A stretch of DNA of 64,000 bases from Prado023 sp963700475 (GCA_963700475.1 CAVOXR010000005.1:186001-250000); one strand, 5' to 3'; shown: positions 36,104 through 44,903, numbered from the stretch's first letter. Notes: generated by a model from the letters alone, not told the origin. Program-made: numbers and translations.

Positions 36104-36762
36104 CAGTCGCAGAGCTCCATGAGGTCGTCGAGGTCGGTGCCCCCGTGGGTCAGCTGCATCCGGCCGGTGAGCACGCGCAGGATCAGCACCACCAGCAGCA
36201 CGTCCAGGGTCACGCCCAGCTCGACGACGAGCGGGACCCCACCGGAGGTGAGGAACGCGACGGTGGCGATGCCGTTGTCCAGCATCACGAAGCCGATCAG
36301 CTGCGACAGTGCGCTGCGCCGGGTGAGCATGACCAGGAAGCCGGTGAGCATCAGGGCAAGCCCGATCCCCACGGCCGAGGCGGCCGGACCCGTCACGACG
36401 GCGGTGATGGGTGCGGCGACCACGTAGGCCAGGACGCTGAGCACCGCGGCGATCAGCAGGCCAGCCGTGGGGTTGATGAGGGGCGACTCCTCACGCACGG
36501 CACCGGTGACCCGAGCTGTCCGGGTCAGTGCCCAGGGCATGGCCACGGCCTTGATGCCCAGCACCATGACAGCCACACCGATGACCTCGGCGCTGTGCTC
36601 CTCGATGCCCAGGGTGGCCACCAGGCCGGCCAGGGCCGCCCCCTGCACGGCCAGCAGGCGGATCGAGGCGGTCAGGGACTGGCGCCACACCTGCATCACC
36701 GCGGTGATCAGCAGCAGGCCGGTGGTGGTGGCGATCAGGTAGGCGAACAGGTCCTCGCTCAT
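36103..36762 (-). CDS. hycP: HycP/HyfE-like membrane subunit
   Basis: A 219-residue membrane protein with about seven helices. It resembles NuoK-type and HyfE-type subunits in the segment LIGFVMLDNGIATVAFLTSGG, where a conserved glutamate or aspartate occurs in the helix. ATG 36762 with GAGGTG upstream is chosen; GTG 36771 is possible. It is the fifth gene of the operon, in the position of Rv0085. Confidence 0.83.
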   Translation of the reverse strand: MSEDLFAYLIATTTGLLLITAVMQVWRQSLTASIRLLAVQGAALAGLVATLGIEEHSAEVIGVAVMVLGIKAVAMPWALTRTARVTGAVREESPLINPTAGLLIAAVLSVLAYVVAAPITAVVTGPAASAVGIGLALMLTGFLVMLTRRSALSQLIGFVMLDNGIATVAFLTSGGVPLVVELGVTLDVLLVVLILRVLTGRMQLTHGGTDLDDLMELCD

Positions 36763-36772
36763 CGGCCGCACC

Positions 36773-37723
36773 TCATCCGACCAGCGACGAGGCAGTCACC
36801 GACAGGAAGGCCAGGACGAACGATCCGGCCAGCAGCTCCGGGACGCGGAACAGCCGCACCTTGGCCAGGAACACCTCGACAGCGGCGACCAGGGCACCGG
36901 CGAGCAGCAGCTTGACCACGATCGCGACCAGCCCGACGAGCACAGCCGGCAGCGTCGCGGTCGTCGCGACGCCCCAGGGGATGACCAGGTTGACCACCAG
37001 GCCCAGCAGCGCGGTCAGCCGCAGCCAGGACCCGAGCTCCAGCCAGGCCAGGTCCCGTCCGGAGCTCTCCAGCACCATCGCCTCATGCACCATCGTCAGC
37101 TCCAGGTGGGTCGACGGGTTGTCGACGGGCAGCCGCCCGGTCTCGGCGAGGACGGCCAGGCCCAGGGCAACGACCGCGAGCAGGCTCACAGGGGAGACCA
37201 CGATGGCCGGATCGAGCGCCCGGGCGGCCACGATCGCTGACAGCGCCGACGTCCCGACCGGGATGGACAGCGCGTACACCGCGACCAGGACAGTGGGCTC
37301 GACCAGCGCCGCGATCGTCATGTGCCGGCTGGAGCCCATGCCGCCGAACGCGGTGCCGGACTCGAGGCCGAGCAGCGCCAGCGCCGCGGTGCCCAGCAGC
37401 AGCAGCGAGACCACCACGAAGAGGTCGTCTGGCACCAGCGGCAGCGTGGCCGTGCTGACCAGGGGGACCAGGGCGCAGACCATCAGGCTGGACACCATGA
37501 GCACCAGGGGCGCCGCGATCATCAGCGGCCCGATCCCGGCCGCCCTCAGGGGTTCCTTGGCCAACAGCTTGCGGACGTCGCGCCACGGTTGGCCGACCCC
37601 GGCCCCAGCCCGACCCTCCATCCGCGCGCGGGTCTGGCGCATCACCCCGACGAGAAGCGGAGTCAGTGCGACGGCGGCCACGACCTGCACCGCGATGAGG
37701 AGGGCGACAGCCAGCGTGCTCAC
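36773..37723 (-). CDS. hycD: HycD/HyfC/NuoH-like membrane subunit
   Basis: A 316-residue protein with about eight helices and the NuoH-like acidic segments AETGRLPVDNPSTHLELTM and HEAMVLESSG. In complex I this subunit links the quinone chamber to the membrane arm. The GTG 37723 start overlaps the preceding stop (GTGA). The frame is open far upstream, but that part is a shadow of the HyfB-like gene. It occupies the position of Rv0084. Confidence 0.87.
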   Translation of the reverse strand: MSTLAVALLIAVQVVAAVALTPLLVGVMRQTRARMEGRAGAGVGQPWRDVRKLLAKEPLRAAGIGPLMIAAPLVLMVSSLMVCALVPLVSTATLPLVPDDLFVVVSLLLLGTAALALLGLESGTAFGGMGSSRHMTIAALVEPTVLVAVYALSIPVGTSALSAIVAARALDPAIVVSPVSLLAVVALGLAVLAETGRLPVDNPSTHLELTMVHEAMVLESSGRDLAWLELGSWLRLTALLGLVVNLVIPWGVATTATLPAVLVGLVAIVVKLLLAGALVAAVEVFLAKVRLFRVPELLAGSFVLAFLSVTASSLVG

Positions 37724-39735
37724 CAGGTCACCGCCAGGAGGACGATCAGCAGCGCGGTGAACGAGAAGCCCAGATAGCGGTGGATGCTTCCGTTCTGGAG
37801 CCGCCGCGAGTACACGCCGAGGCTCAGCGCCACCCGGACAACAGGGTCGTAGATCCGATCGGACACGACATCGGAGACCCGCTGCCGGAACTGGACCTTG
37901 GACACGAGGTAGCGGGACTCGTCGGCGTGGGAGACCTGCAGGTCCCGGCGCGGCCGCAGTGCGTCGTCGAACACCCGAACCAGCGGCTCGGCGTAGGACG
38001 TGGCCGTGTACTGCATCGTGGGGCTCACCCGGATCCCCCCGCACCCCCACGCCAGCGCGACGTCGCGGCGCGGTGCCCGGCGGGCCGCGGCCACCTGCGC
38101 CACGACGACGGGGACGGCCACCACCGCCCCCAGCAGGATCAGGGCCACGGGGTCCAGCAGCGCGGACACGGCGGGCAGTGACACGCCCAGCATCCCGACC
38201 ACCTCGACACCGGACGCGCCGACAGCCCCGGCCAGGGCGGAGGCCACCGGTCCGGGGGCCAGTCCCAGGCCGACCACGGCCACGGTGCCGATGAGCATGG
38301 CCACGCGCATGGGGGCGTTGGCCTCGTGGGCGTGGGCGGCCCCCTCCGAACGGGGTCGGGCGAGGAAGGCGATCCCGTAGGCCTTCACGAACGTGAGCAG
38401 GGCCAGCCCGGCCGTCAGCGCCACGACTGACACCGTGATGGGCAGCGCCACAGCGACCAGCTGGTCGCTGGCCCCGTCGCCGTGGATCAGCGACTGCAGC
38501 AGCACCCACTCGGCAGCGAACCCGGAGGTCACGGGCAGGGCCGCGGCGCCCAACGCGGCGATGCCGAAGGCGATCGAGGTCACCGGCATGGTGGGAGCCA
38601 GGCCGCCGAGGCGGTCGAGGCTGCGCTCACCTGTGGCGTGCAGCACTGATCCGGCGCCCAGGAACAGCACGGTCTTGAACGCGGCGTGGCTCACGACCAG
38701 GAGGAGTGCGGCGGTGAGCGCGACATCCGCGATCGCGGGCTGTCCCGCTGCGTTGAGCAGGACGGCGACGGCCACGGCGGTGAGGATCAGGCCGACGTTC
38801 TCGGTGGTCGAGTAGGCCAGCAGCACCTTGAGGTCGCTGGTCACAGATGCCTGCAGGATCCCGTAGAGGGCGGACCCCAGGGCGAGCACCAGCAGCAGCA
38901 CCGCCCACCAGCTCGGCCCGGCGGGCAGAAGGCGGAACAGGACCAGCAGCACCCCGTACACGCCCATCTTCACCATCGCGGCGCTCATCGCCGCCGAGAC
39001 GTGGCTCGGGGCCTCCGGGTGCGCCCGCGGAAGCCAGACGTGCAGCGGCACCAGGCCCGCCTTGGTGGCGAACCCGGCCAGCAGGAGCACGAAGGCGACG
39101 CTGGCCGCACCTCCGGTCACCCCGGCCCCGGCCAGTGCGGCGAAGGATGTGCCGCCGGCGACGGACACGAGCACCGAGAACCCGCCCAGCAGCAGCAGGA
39201 AGCTCAGGTGGGTCATGACGGCGTACGAGAGGGTCGCAGGGACCACGGAGGCGCGCAGGCGGTGGTCGGCAAGGACCAGGATGGTCGAGCCGACTGCCAT
39301 CAGCTCCCACGCGAGCAGGAACGAGACCACGTCGGCGGCAGCGGGCACCAGCTGCATGCCCAGGGCGAAGACCGCGAAAGCGGCCCATCCGGAGCGGGAC
39401 GCGGCAGGCCCGGAGGCGTAGCCGATCCCGTAGACGGCTGTGATCGCGACCACGGATCCGGCCACGAGCATGAAGACCCCGCCCAACTCGTCAGGGGCCA
39501 GGAGCAGCGGATCGAGGGGAGCCTGAAGCGGCAGGGCGATCGGCACCCGCAGTCCACGGGCCGCACCGGAACCGGACATCGCTGCTGCGCCGGTCACGGC
39601 ACCTGCGATTCCGAGGGCGGCGGCCGCTCCACCGGCCAGCCGGGAGCGGGACCGCTCCGGGGCGAGGAACGAGACCAGCACAGCCAGGCCCGCGATCGCG
39701 AGCTGCGCGGACAGTCCCGCCTGCACGACGGTCAT
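37720..39735 (-). CDS. HyfB-like (NuoL-like) proton-pumping membrane subunit
   Basis: A 671-residue polytopic protein with about sixteen helices. The proton-path motif FATKAGLVPLHVWLPRAHPE, followed by APSHVSAAMSAAMVKMGVYG, is intact and a lysine-bearing helix VSHAAFKTVLFLGAG follows. The C-terminal part WGCGGIRVSPTMQYTATSYAEP is the conserved end of the HyfB group and contacts the rest of the complex. ATG 39735 overlaps the small-subunit stop (ATGA). The equivalent in M. tuberculosis is Rv0083. Confidence 0.87.
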   Translation of the reverse strand: MTVVQAGLSAQLAIAGLAVLVSFLAPERSRSRLAGGAAAALGIAGAVTGAAAMSGSGAARGLRVPIALPLQAPLDPLLLAPDELGGVFMLVAGSVVAITAVYGIGYASGPAASRSGWAAFAVFALGMQLVPAAADVVSFLLAWELMAVGSTILVLADHRLRASVVPATLSYAVMTHLSFLLLLGGFSVLVSVAGGTSFAALAGAGVTGGAASVAFVLLLAGFATKAGLVPLHVWLPRAHPEAPSHVSAAMSAAMVKMGVYGVLLVLFRLLPAGPSWWAVLLLVLALGSALYGILQASVTSDLKVLLAYSTTENVGLILTAVAVAVLLNAAGQPAIADVALTAALLLVVSHAAFKTVLFLGAGSVLHATGERSLDRLGGLAPTMPVTSIAFGIAALGAAALPVTSGFAAEWVLLQSLIHGDGASDQLVAVALPITVSVVALTAGLALLTFVKAYGIAFLARPRSEGAAHAHEANAPMRVAMLIGTVAVVGLGLAPGPVASALAGAVGASGVEVVGMLGVSLPAVSALLDPVALILLGAVVAVPVVVAQVAAARRAPRRDVALAWGCGGIRVSPTMQYTATSYAEPLVRVFDDALRPRRDLQVSHADESRYLVSKVQFRQRVSDVVSDRIYDPVVRVALSLGVYSRRLQNGSIHRYLGFSFTALLIVLLAVTW

Positions 39736-40232
39736 CGCCCCGTCACCCGTCGCAACGCGGCCACGATCGCGTCGGGCTCGGGGGGGCATCCGGGGACTGA
39801 GAGGTCGACCGGCACGACGTCGTCGACGGCGCCCACCACCCCGTACCCGTCAGTGAACACACCTCCGGTGAGGGCGCAGTCCCCGACGGCGAGCACAACG
39901 CGGGGCCGCGGCGTCGCCTCGACGGTGCGGCGCAGCGGCTCGAGCATGTTGCGGGTCACGACCCCGGTCACCAGAAGGACGTCGGCGTGACGGGGGGATG
40001 CCACAAGTCGAGCCCCGTAGCGATCGGCGTCGTACACCGGGCCGAACACCGCGCCCACCTCGACCTCGCACCCGTTGCACGACCCGCAGTCGACGTGGCG
40101 GACCTGGGCGCTCCCCGCGAGGATCGGGTCAGGCTGGTAGTCACCGGCCCCGACGGCTGCGGGCCCCGGTGGGGCGGGCTCGGCGACCCGACCAGTGCGT
40201 CGGATCAAGCGGACCAGGCGCAGGGAGCTCAC
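39732..40232 (-). CDS. NuoB/HyfI-like small subunit with 4Fe-4S cluster
   Basis: A 166-residue protein. The proximal-cluster cysteines are in HVDCGSCNGCE, AVGDCALTGGVF and VPGCPPEP, so four ligands for a 4Fe-4S cluster are kept although the NiFe centre of the partner is missing. The cluster would pass electrons between an unknown partner and the quinone or active site. GTG 40232 overlaps the regulator stop (GTGA). The equivalent gene in M. tuberculosis is Rv0082. Confidence 0.87.
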   Translation of the reverse strand: MSSLRLVRLIRRTGRVAEPAPPGPAAVGAGDYQPDPILAGSAQVRHVDCGSCNGCEVEVGAVFGPVYDADRYGARLVASPRHADVLLVTGVVTRNMLEPLRRTVEATPRPRVVLAVGDCALTGGVFTDGYGVVGAVDDVVPVDLSVPGCPPEPDAIVAALRRVTGR

Positions 40233-40576
40233 GTCGGCGCTCCGGCCCCCGCTGAGGGGTCCAGCTCCCGTTCCAGCTCGGCGCGGTCGGCCAGGACCTC
40301 GCGCAGCACCAGCCGCGCCGCCAGCAGGAGGTCACGGGTGTGCGGGACGACGATCGAGTACACGACCTCGCCTCGCGCCCGCTGCTGGCGCACCAACCCC
40401 GTGCGGCGCAGCACCGCCAATTGCTGGGACAGGCTGCTGGGCTCGATCGGGATCTCTGCCAGCAACTCGTGCACGGCGTGGTCCCGCTCGCTGAGCAGCT
40501 CCAGGACGCGGATCCGGACCGGATGGCCCAGGGCGCGGAAGAGGTCAGCCTTCGCCTCGTACAGGGGGACGGGCAT
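40229..40576 (-). CDS. ArsR-family regulator of the hydrogenase-like operon (Rv0081-like)
   Basis: A 115-residue winged-helix protein. PLYEAKADLFRALGHPVRIRVLELL is very close to Rv0081 of M. tuberculosis as I recall it, and SSLSQQLAVLRRTGLV is the recognition helix. It has no cysteine at all, so it does not sense metal through thiols. ATG 40576 (MPVPLYE) is used because homologues begin there; a TTG at 40618 is open but would cover the candidate operator. Rv0081 lies in the hypoxia-linked DosR region. The same order here suggests autoregulation of the seven-gene transcript. Confidence 0.85.
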   Translation of the reverse strand: MPVPLYEAKADLFRALGHPVRIRVLELLSERDHAVHELLAEIPIEPSSLSQQLAVLRRTGLVRQQRARGEVVYSIVVPHTRDLLLAARLVLREVLADRAELERELDPSAGAGAPT

Positions 40577-40587
40577 GACCACCGACC

Positions 40588-40608
40588 TTCGAACATGAGC
40601 AGTTGAAA
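40588..40608 (-). promoter_or_regulatory. Imperfect inverted repeat upstream of the ArsR gene
   Basis: On the plus strand, TTCGAAC and GTTGAAA flank a 7-base spacer; five of the seven positions pair. It ends 12 bp upstream of the regulator ATG at 40576, where an autoregulatory ArsR site would be expected. The symmetry is weak. Confidence 0.35.
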
Positions 40609-40667
40609 GAGTCTGCAAGTGACCCTAGCAGGCATGCCCGGTGATCGCTGGGTGGCGTTCGCCCACC

Positions 40668-40696
40668 TTGACAGGGGCAGGGCATCGGCGTAGTAC
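40668..40696 (+). promoter_or_regulatory. Promoter of the aldolase gene
   Basis: TTGACA (40668-40673) and TAGTAC (40691-40696) are separated by 17 bases, close to the consensus for the housekeeping sigma factor. The start codon is 30 bp downstream of the -10, with GAAGGATG in between as ribosome site. Confidence 0.65.
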
Positions 40697-40726
40697 GGAA
40701 GTGACCCGAGAGAAGGATGTGGACTC

Positions 40727-41614
40727 GTGAACAGCGAGCAGTTCCAGAAGATCAAGACCGCCCAGGGATTCATCGCGGCACTGGACCAGAGCGGTGGCAG
40801 CACTCCCAAGGCGCTGAGGCTCTACGGCGTCGACGAGTCGGCCTACTCCGGCGACGCCGAGATGTACGACCGGATCCACGAGATGCGCACCCGGATCATC
40901 ACCAGCCCCGCGTTCAACGGCGAGCGCATCCTCGGCTCGATCCTGTTCGAGATGACGATGGACCGCCAGATCATGGGGATGGGTGCCGCGGAGTACCTGT
41001 GGCAGGAGAAGAACGTCGTGCCCTTCCTGAAGGTCGACAAGGGCCTGGCCGACGAGTCCGACGGGGCGCAGGTCATGAAGCCGATGCCGGACCTCGACGC
41101 CGTCCTGGCCCGGGCGATCTCGCATGGCGTGTTCGGCACGAAGATGCGCTCGGTCATCAAGCTGGGCAACGAGGCCGGTGTGGGTGCCGTCGTGAGTCAG
41201 CAGTTCGAGGTCGGCCGCCGCATCATCGGCGCTGGTCTGGTCCCGATCATCGAGCCCGAGATCGACATCCACAGCCCGGAGAAGGCGCAGGCCGAGGTTC
41301 TGCTCAAGGCCGCCCTGCTGGCCGAGATCGGGAAGCTCGGGGCAGACGAGTTCATCATGCTCAAGCTCACCCTGCCGGAGCAGGACGACTTCTACGCCGA
41401 GCTCGTGGAGCATCCCAACGTGCTGCGCGTGGTCGCGCTGTCCGGCGGGTACACCCGGGCGGAGGCCAACGCGCTGCTGGCCCGCAACCACGGCGTGGTC
41501 GCCAGCTTCTCGAGGGCCCTGACCGAGGGCCTGACCGCGCAGCAGAGCCCCGCGGAGTTCGACGCCGCCCTCGACGCCTCGATCGAGAGCATCTTCCAGG
41601 CGTCGATCACCTGA
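40727..41614 (+). CDS. fda: Class I fructose-bisphosphate aldolase
   Basis: A 295-residue class I aldolase that interconverts fructose 1,6-bisphosphate and the two triose phosphates without metal. FIAALDQSGGSTPKAL is the conserved start, VPFLKVDKGL and EIDIHSPEKA follow, and the Schiff-base lysine is expected in FIMLKLTLPEQ. The family is the short bacterial class I type rather than DhnA. GTG 40727 is read as the start. It is a single gene with its own promoter; the convergent strand holds only a short open frame. Confidence 0.88.
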   Translation: MNSEQFQKIKTAQGFIAALDQSGGSTPKALRLYGVDESAYSGDAEMYDRIHEMRTRIITSPAFNGERILGSILFEMTMDRQIMGMGAAEYLWQEKNVVPFLKVDKGLADESDGAQVMKPMPDLDAVLARAISHGVFGTKMRSVIKLGNEAGVGAVVSQQFEVGRRIIGAGLVPIIEPEIDIHSPEKAQAEVLLKAALLAEIGKLGADEFIMLKLTLPEQDDFYAELVEHPNVLRVVALSGGYTRAEANALLARNHGVVASFSRALTEGLTAQQSPAEFDAALDASIESIFQASIT

Positions 41615-41771
41615 GCGGGCTGATCGGCCCTCTGAAGCCTGCACTGAGGAGTGGATCCCCCTCATCGAACCGGACCATTGCGGGCGCGAAGCGTGTGACG
41701 GTCGTCCTCAGCAGAGCGTAGTAGGCGTGATCGATGCGCTCACCGACGCTTCTGCGCATTGAGCGGATCAT
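41607..41771 (-). CDS. Possible 54-residue protein
   Basis: A short open frame, ATG 41771 with an AGAGGG-type site upstream, encodes RRSVGERIDHAYYALLRTTV and then a FAPAMVRFDEGDPLLSAGF segment. It overlaps the aldolase end by 8 bp. Codon third positions are less GC-rich than in neighbours. No family is recognised, and it may not be real. The rest of the 41.6-42.0 kb gap shows only the palindrome near 42.0 kb. Confidence 0.3.
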   Translation of the reverse strand: MIRSMRRSVGERIDHAYYALLRTTVTRFAPAMVRFDEGDPLLSAGFRGPISPLR

Positions 41772-41997
41772 CTCGCCCTCTCGGCTGTCTGCGTGCCCTG
41801 TGATCGGAGGTTGGCGGACGCCGGCCGGTGTCCTGCCCATCACGATCGCACCCTGGTCGCGGGCAGGCAACGCCCTGAAGGGGTTGTTAACAGGATCGTT
41901 TCCCGGTGTGCACCTTCATGGCCCGTCACCCGGGCCACGGTGAGCGCACACGCCAGACCCGGCATTGATCCGCGGTGGGTCGCGCAGGCGCCGGAGC

Positions 41998-42041
41998 GTT
42001 CCTGCAACTCTTTTGCAGGAACACCGGAGCGAGCCTAGGCT
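41998..42041 (+). promoter_or_regulatory. Promoter of the metal ABC operon with a 25-bp palindrome over its -35
   Basis: GTTCCTGCAA (41998-42007) and TTGCAGGAAC (42013-42022) form a perfect 10-bp inverted repeat around CTCTT. TTGCAG at 42013-42018 acts as a -35, and TAGGCT at 42036-42041 as -10 with a 17-base spacer. A repressor on the palindrome would block the -35. The site does not look like the actinobacterial Zur, IdeR or MntR boxes that I know, so the regulator is open. Confidence 0.65.
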
Positions 42042-42085
42042 TTGGCATGGCTCGGCCATCCGGGGCGGCCAAGAAGGGTGTTCTC

Positions 42086-43078
42086 ATGCGGATCGCTGCG
42101 ATCGGCTTGGCGGCTGGACTCCTTCTTGCCGGCTGCGGCTCGTCGGACGACTCGGCGCAGGGCGGGAACGGCGACAAGCTCCTGGTTGCCACGACGGTCT
42201 CGCCGATGACCTCGATCGCGGCCAACATCGGCGGGGACCTCGTCGACGTCCAGGGGATCGTCCCGGAGGGCACGAACAGCCACACCTTCGAGCCCGACCC
42301 GAGTGTCGCCGGACTGCTCAGCGACGCGGACCTCATCCTCGTCAACGGCCTCAAGCTCGAGGACCCGACGCTGGAGCTGGCGCAGGCAAACAAGCGGACT
42401 GAGACCGAGATCGTCGAGGTCGGGAACGAGGTGCTCCCGGAGTCGGAGTACATCTACGACTTCTCCTTCCCGAAGGAGGAGGGCAAGCCCAACCCGCACC
42501 TCTGGACCGACCCGGTCCTCGCGGGGGAGTACGCCACGGTCATGGCCAAGAAGTTCTCCGAGCTGGACCCGGACAACGCCGCCACCTACGACGCGAACCT
42601 GAAAGCCTTCCTCGCCAAGACCACCGCGCTGGCCGATGCCCTCGAGGCCGACCAGGCCAGCGTCCCCGGTGGGATCAAGCTGGTGACCTACCACGACGCC
42701 TACGCGTACGTCGGGCAGCGCTACGGGTGGGACGTGGTGGGGGCGATCCAGCCCAGCAACTTCGCCGAGCCGACCCCGTCGGAGGTCGCCGCGCTGATCG
42801 ACCAGGTCAGGGCCGAGAAGGTGTCGGCGGTCTTCGGGTCGGAGGTGTTCCCCTCGCCCGTGCTGGAGGAGATCGCCAACGAGGCTGGTGCCCAGTACAT
42901 CGACGACCTGCGCGACGACGACCTCCCCGGCGAGCCCGGCGATCCGGAGCACTCGTTCCTGGGCCTGATGCGCTTCGACTACCAGACGATCATCGAGGGC
43001 CTCGGCGGGCAGGCCCCGACCCTCAAGTCCCTTGACGTGTCGGACGTCGCGCCGGACAACGCGAAGTACCCGCAATGA
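42086..43078 (+). CDS. Metal-binding lipoprotein of Mn/Zn ABC importer
   Basis: A 330-residue cluster A-I solute-binding lipoprotein. The signal peptide ends in the lipobox LLLAGC with Cys17. Expected metal ligands are the histidines in NSHTFEP and NPHLW, the glutamate in FGSEVFPSP, and the aspartate in DDLRDDDL. A His-His-Glu-Asp set as in PsaA/MntC fits manganese at least as well as zinc, so I do not call it ZnuA. ATG 42086 has AGAAGGG upstream; the earlier ATG at 42047 would lie on the inferred transcription start and is less likely. The ATPase overlaps it by 4 bases. Confidence 0.87.
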   Translation: MRIAAIGLAAGLLLAGCGSSDDSAQGGNGDKLLVATTVSPMTSIAANIGGDLVDVQGIVPEGTNSHTFEPDPSVAGLLSDADLILVNGLKLEDPTLELAQANKRTETEIVEVGNEVLPESEYIYDFSFPKEEGKPNPHLWTDPVLAGEYATVMAKKFSELDPDNAATYDANLKAFLAKTTALADALEADQASVPGGIKLVTYHDAYAYVGQRYGWDVVGAIQPSNFAEPTPSEVAALIDQVRAEKVSAVFGSEVFPSPVLEEIANEAGAQYIDDLRDDDLPGEPGDPEHSFLGLMRFDYQTIIEGLGGQAPTLKSLDVSDVAPDNAKYPQ

Positions 43079-43932
43079 GCGAGGCCCTGCTACGTACCTC
43101 CGGCCTCGGTGTCGCCTACCAGCAGGGTCGTACGGTGCTGTCCGATGTCGACCTGACGATCGAACCGGGGCAGTTCACCGGGATCGTCGGGCCCTCGGGC
43201 TCAGGCAAGACGACCCTGCTGCGCGTGCTGATGGGCGCGATCACCCCGCCGAAGCGCGGGCGTGGCCAGGGCCTGTGGCAGGGCACCCTCGAACGCCGAC
43301 CCGGCCTGCGGATGGCCTACGTGCCGCAGCTGGAGACCATCAACTGGGACTTCCCGGTGACCGTCTTCGAGTGCGTGCTGATGGGGCGCCCGCAGCGCGG
43401 GGCGCGTTTCCGCGCCACCGCCGCCGAACGCGACGAGGTGATGACGTCCCTGGACCGGCTGGGCATCGCAGCCCTGGCCGGCCGGCACATCCGCGAGCTC
43501 TCCGGTGGCCAGCAGCAGCGGATGTTCCTCGCCCGTGCGCTGACCGGCCAGCCCGAGCTCCTGCTGCTCGACGAACCGACGTCCGGGGTGGACATCACCA
43601 CACGGCACGCCGTTCTGCACCTGTTGGGTGATCTCAACGAGTCCGGCATCTCGATCGTGCTCACCACCCACGACCTCAACGGCATGGCCGCCCACCTGCC
43701 CCACCTCGTGTGCCTGAACCGCAGGGTCATCGCCGCCGGGACCCCGGCCGAGGTGCTCACGGCGCCGGTGCTGGAGGCGACCTTCGGTGCGGGGCTGGAC
43801 GTCCTGACGCACCTCGGCATGCCGGTGGTGGTCGACTCCGGTCGGGATTCGCTGTCGCTGGCCGACACGGTGCCGGGGCGTGCGCACCTCGGTGCGGGGG
43901 CGCCTGGAGTCGGAGGGACCGTCAATGACTGA
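43075..43932 (+). CDS. ATP-binding subunit of Mn/Zn ABC importer
   Basis: A 285-residue ABC ATPase with Walker A GPSGSGKTT, signature LSGGQQQRMFLARAL, Walker B LLLLDEPTSGVD and switch TTHDLNG. The sequence VPQLETINWDFPVTVFECVLMGR is typical of metal-chelate (ZnuC/MntB) importers. Start ATG 43075 overlaps the binding-protein stop and its end overlaps the permease gene by 8 bases, so the operon is translationally coupled. Confidence 0.88.
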   Translation: MSEALLRTSGLGVAYQQGRTVLSDVDLTIEPGQFTGIVGPSGSGKTTLLRVLMGAITPPKRGRGQGLWQGTLERRPGLRMAYVPQLETINWDFPVTVFECVLMGRPQRGARFRATAAERDEVMTSLDRLGIAALAGRHIRELSGGQQQRMFLARALTGQPELLLLDEPTSGVDITTRHAVLHLLGDLNESGISIVLTTHDLNGMAAHLPHLVCLNRRVIAAGTPAEVLTAPVLEATFGAGLDVLTHLGMPVVVDSGRDSLSLADTVPGRAHLGAGAPGVGGTVND

Positions 43933-44821
43933 CCTGTTCGCCTCGCTGCTCGACCCGTTCAGCTACACGTTCTTCGTCAAGGGGATCGTGGTGGCGACCA
44001 TCTCCGGCGCGCTCCTGGGCCTGATCGGGGTCTACATCGTCCTGCGCGGGATGAGCTACATCGGACACGGGCTCTCCCATGCGATCTTCGGCGGGTTCGC
44101 AGCCAGCCAGCTGATCGCGTCCAGCTGGTACATGCTCGGTGCGGGAGTCTGGGGTGTGGGTTCGGCGCTGGCGATCAACAGCGTCGCGCGCAAGCACCGG
44201 ATCGGCTCCGACGCCGCGATCGGTGTGGTCACCACCGCGTCCTTCGCCCTGGGCGTCGCCCTCCTGGCGAAGTTCGGCAACCGCGGACCCAGCTTCGACG
44301 CGGCCCTCTTCGGCTCGATCCTGGGCATCTCCCAGGGTCAGGTCTGGGCCCTGGTCGCCATCAGCGCGGCGACCGTGGTCCTGGTCGTCCTCGGGTATCG
44401 GGCCCTGCTGTTCGCCACCTTCGACCCGGACGTGGCGCAGGCCTCCGGGGTGAACGTCGCACGCACGGACGCCATCCTCGTCAGCGTGCTCAGCCTGGCG
44501 ATCCTCGCGACCCTGACCGTGATCGGCGTGACCCTGGTGGCCGCGATGCTGGTGATCCCGGCGGTGACGGCCCGGTTGCTCACGCAATCCTTCGGGCGGA
44601 TGCTCATCCTGTCCACGGTGATCGGCTCGGTGTGCGGGGCCCTGGGGATGTACGCCTCGTACTTCGCCAACGTCCCCAGCGGAACGATGATCGTGCTCAT
44701 CGCGGCGACGGGATTCGTGGTCGCAATGCTCCTCGGGCCGGCACTGCGCCGTCGGGAGTCACGCGAGCCGGGAGATCGAGCGGAGCTGGCACCACAGGCG
44801 GCGGTCGCCTCCGCCCCCTGA
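43925..44821 (+). CDS. Membrane subunit of Mn/Zn ABC importer
   Basis: A 298-residue ABC-3 family permease with about eight helices. The start of the family signature is ISGALLGLIGVYIVLRGMSYIGHGLSHAIFGG, and helices with VIGVTLVAAMLVIPAVTARLL follow. ATG 43925 (MTDLFASL) is preferred over the upstream open frame because of the family alignment and the overlap with the ATPase gene. This completes a three-part importer. Confidence 0.88.
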   Translation: MTDLFASLLDPFSYTFFVKGIVVATISGALLGLIGVYIVLRGMSYIGHGLSHAIFGGFAASQLIASSWYMLGAGVWGVGSALAINSVARKHRIGSDAAIGVVTTASFALGVALLAKFGNRGPSFDAALFGSILGISQGQVWALVAISAATVVLVVLGYRALLFATFDPDVAQASGVNVARTDAILVSVLSLAILATLTVIGVTLVAAMLVIPAVTARLLTQSFGRMLILSTVIGSVCGALGMYASYFANVPSGTMIVLIAATGFVVAMLLGPALRRRESREPGDRAELAPQAAVASAP

Positions 44822-44867
44822 CCGACAGCCCCTCGAGCGGCACCGGGGACGTGCATTCGCGTCGCCC

Positions 44868-44898
44868 TTGACCGGGCCCCACACCGACCGCCCACAAT
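44868..44898 (+). promoter_or_regulatory. Candidate promoter for a leaderless methyltransferase mRNA
   Basis: TTGACC (44868-44873) and CACAAT (44893-44898) are 19 bases apart. The -10 ends 5 bases before the ATG at 44904, which suggests transcription starts at or next to the start codon. The spacing is slightly long, so the call is weak. Confidence 0.4.
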
Positions 44899-44903
44899 GG
44901 TCC

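Noticed and set aside
33107..40232. Genuine H2-producing formate hydrogenlyase
   Set aside because: The large subunit has none of the four Ni ligands and no formate dehydrogenase gene is present.
41885..41892. TGTTAACA palindrome in the aldolase-ABC gap
   Set aside because: Too short, with no promoter or gene start next to it.
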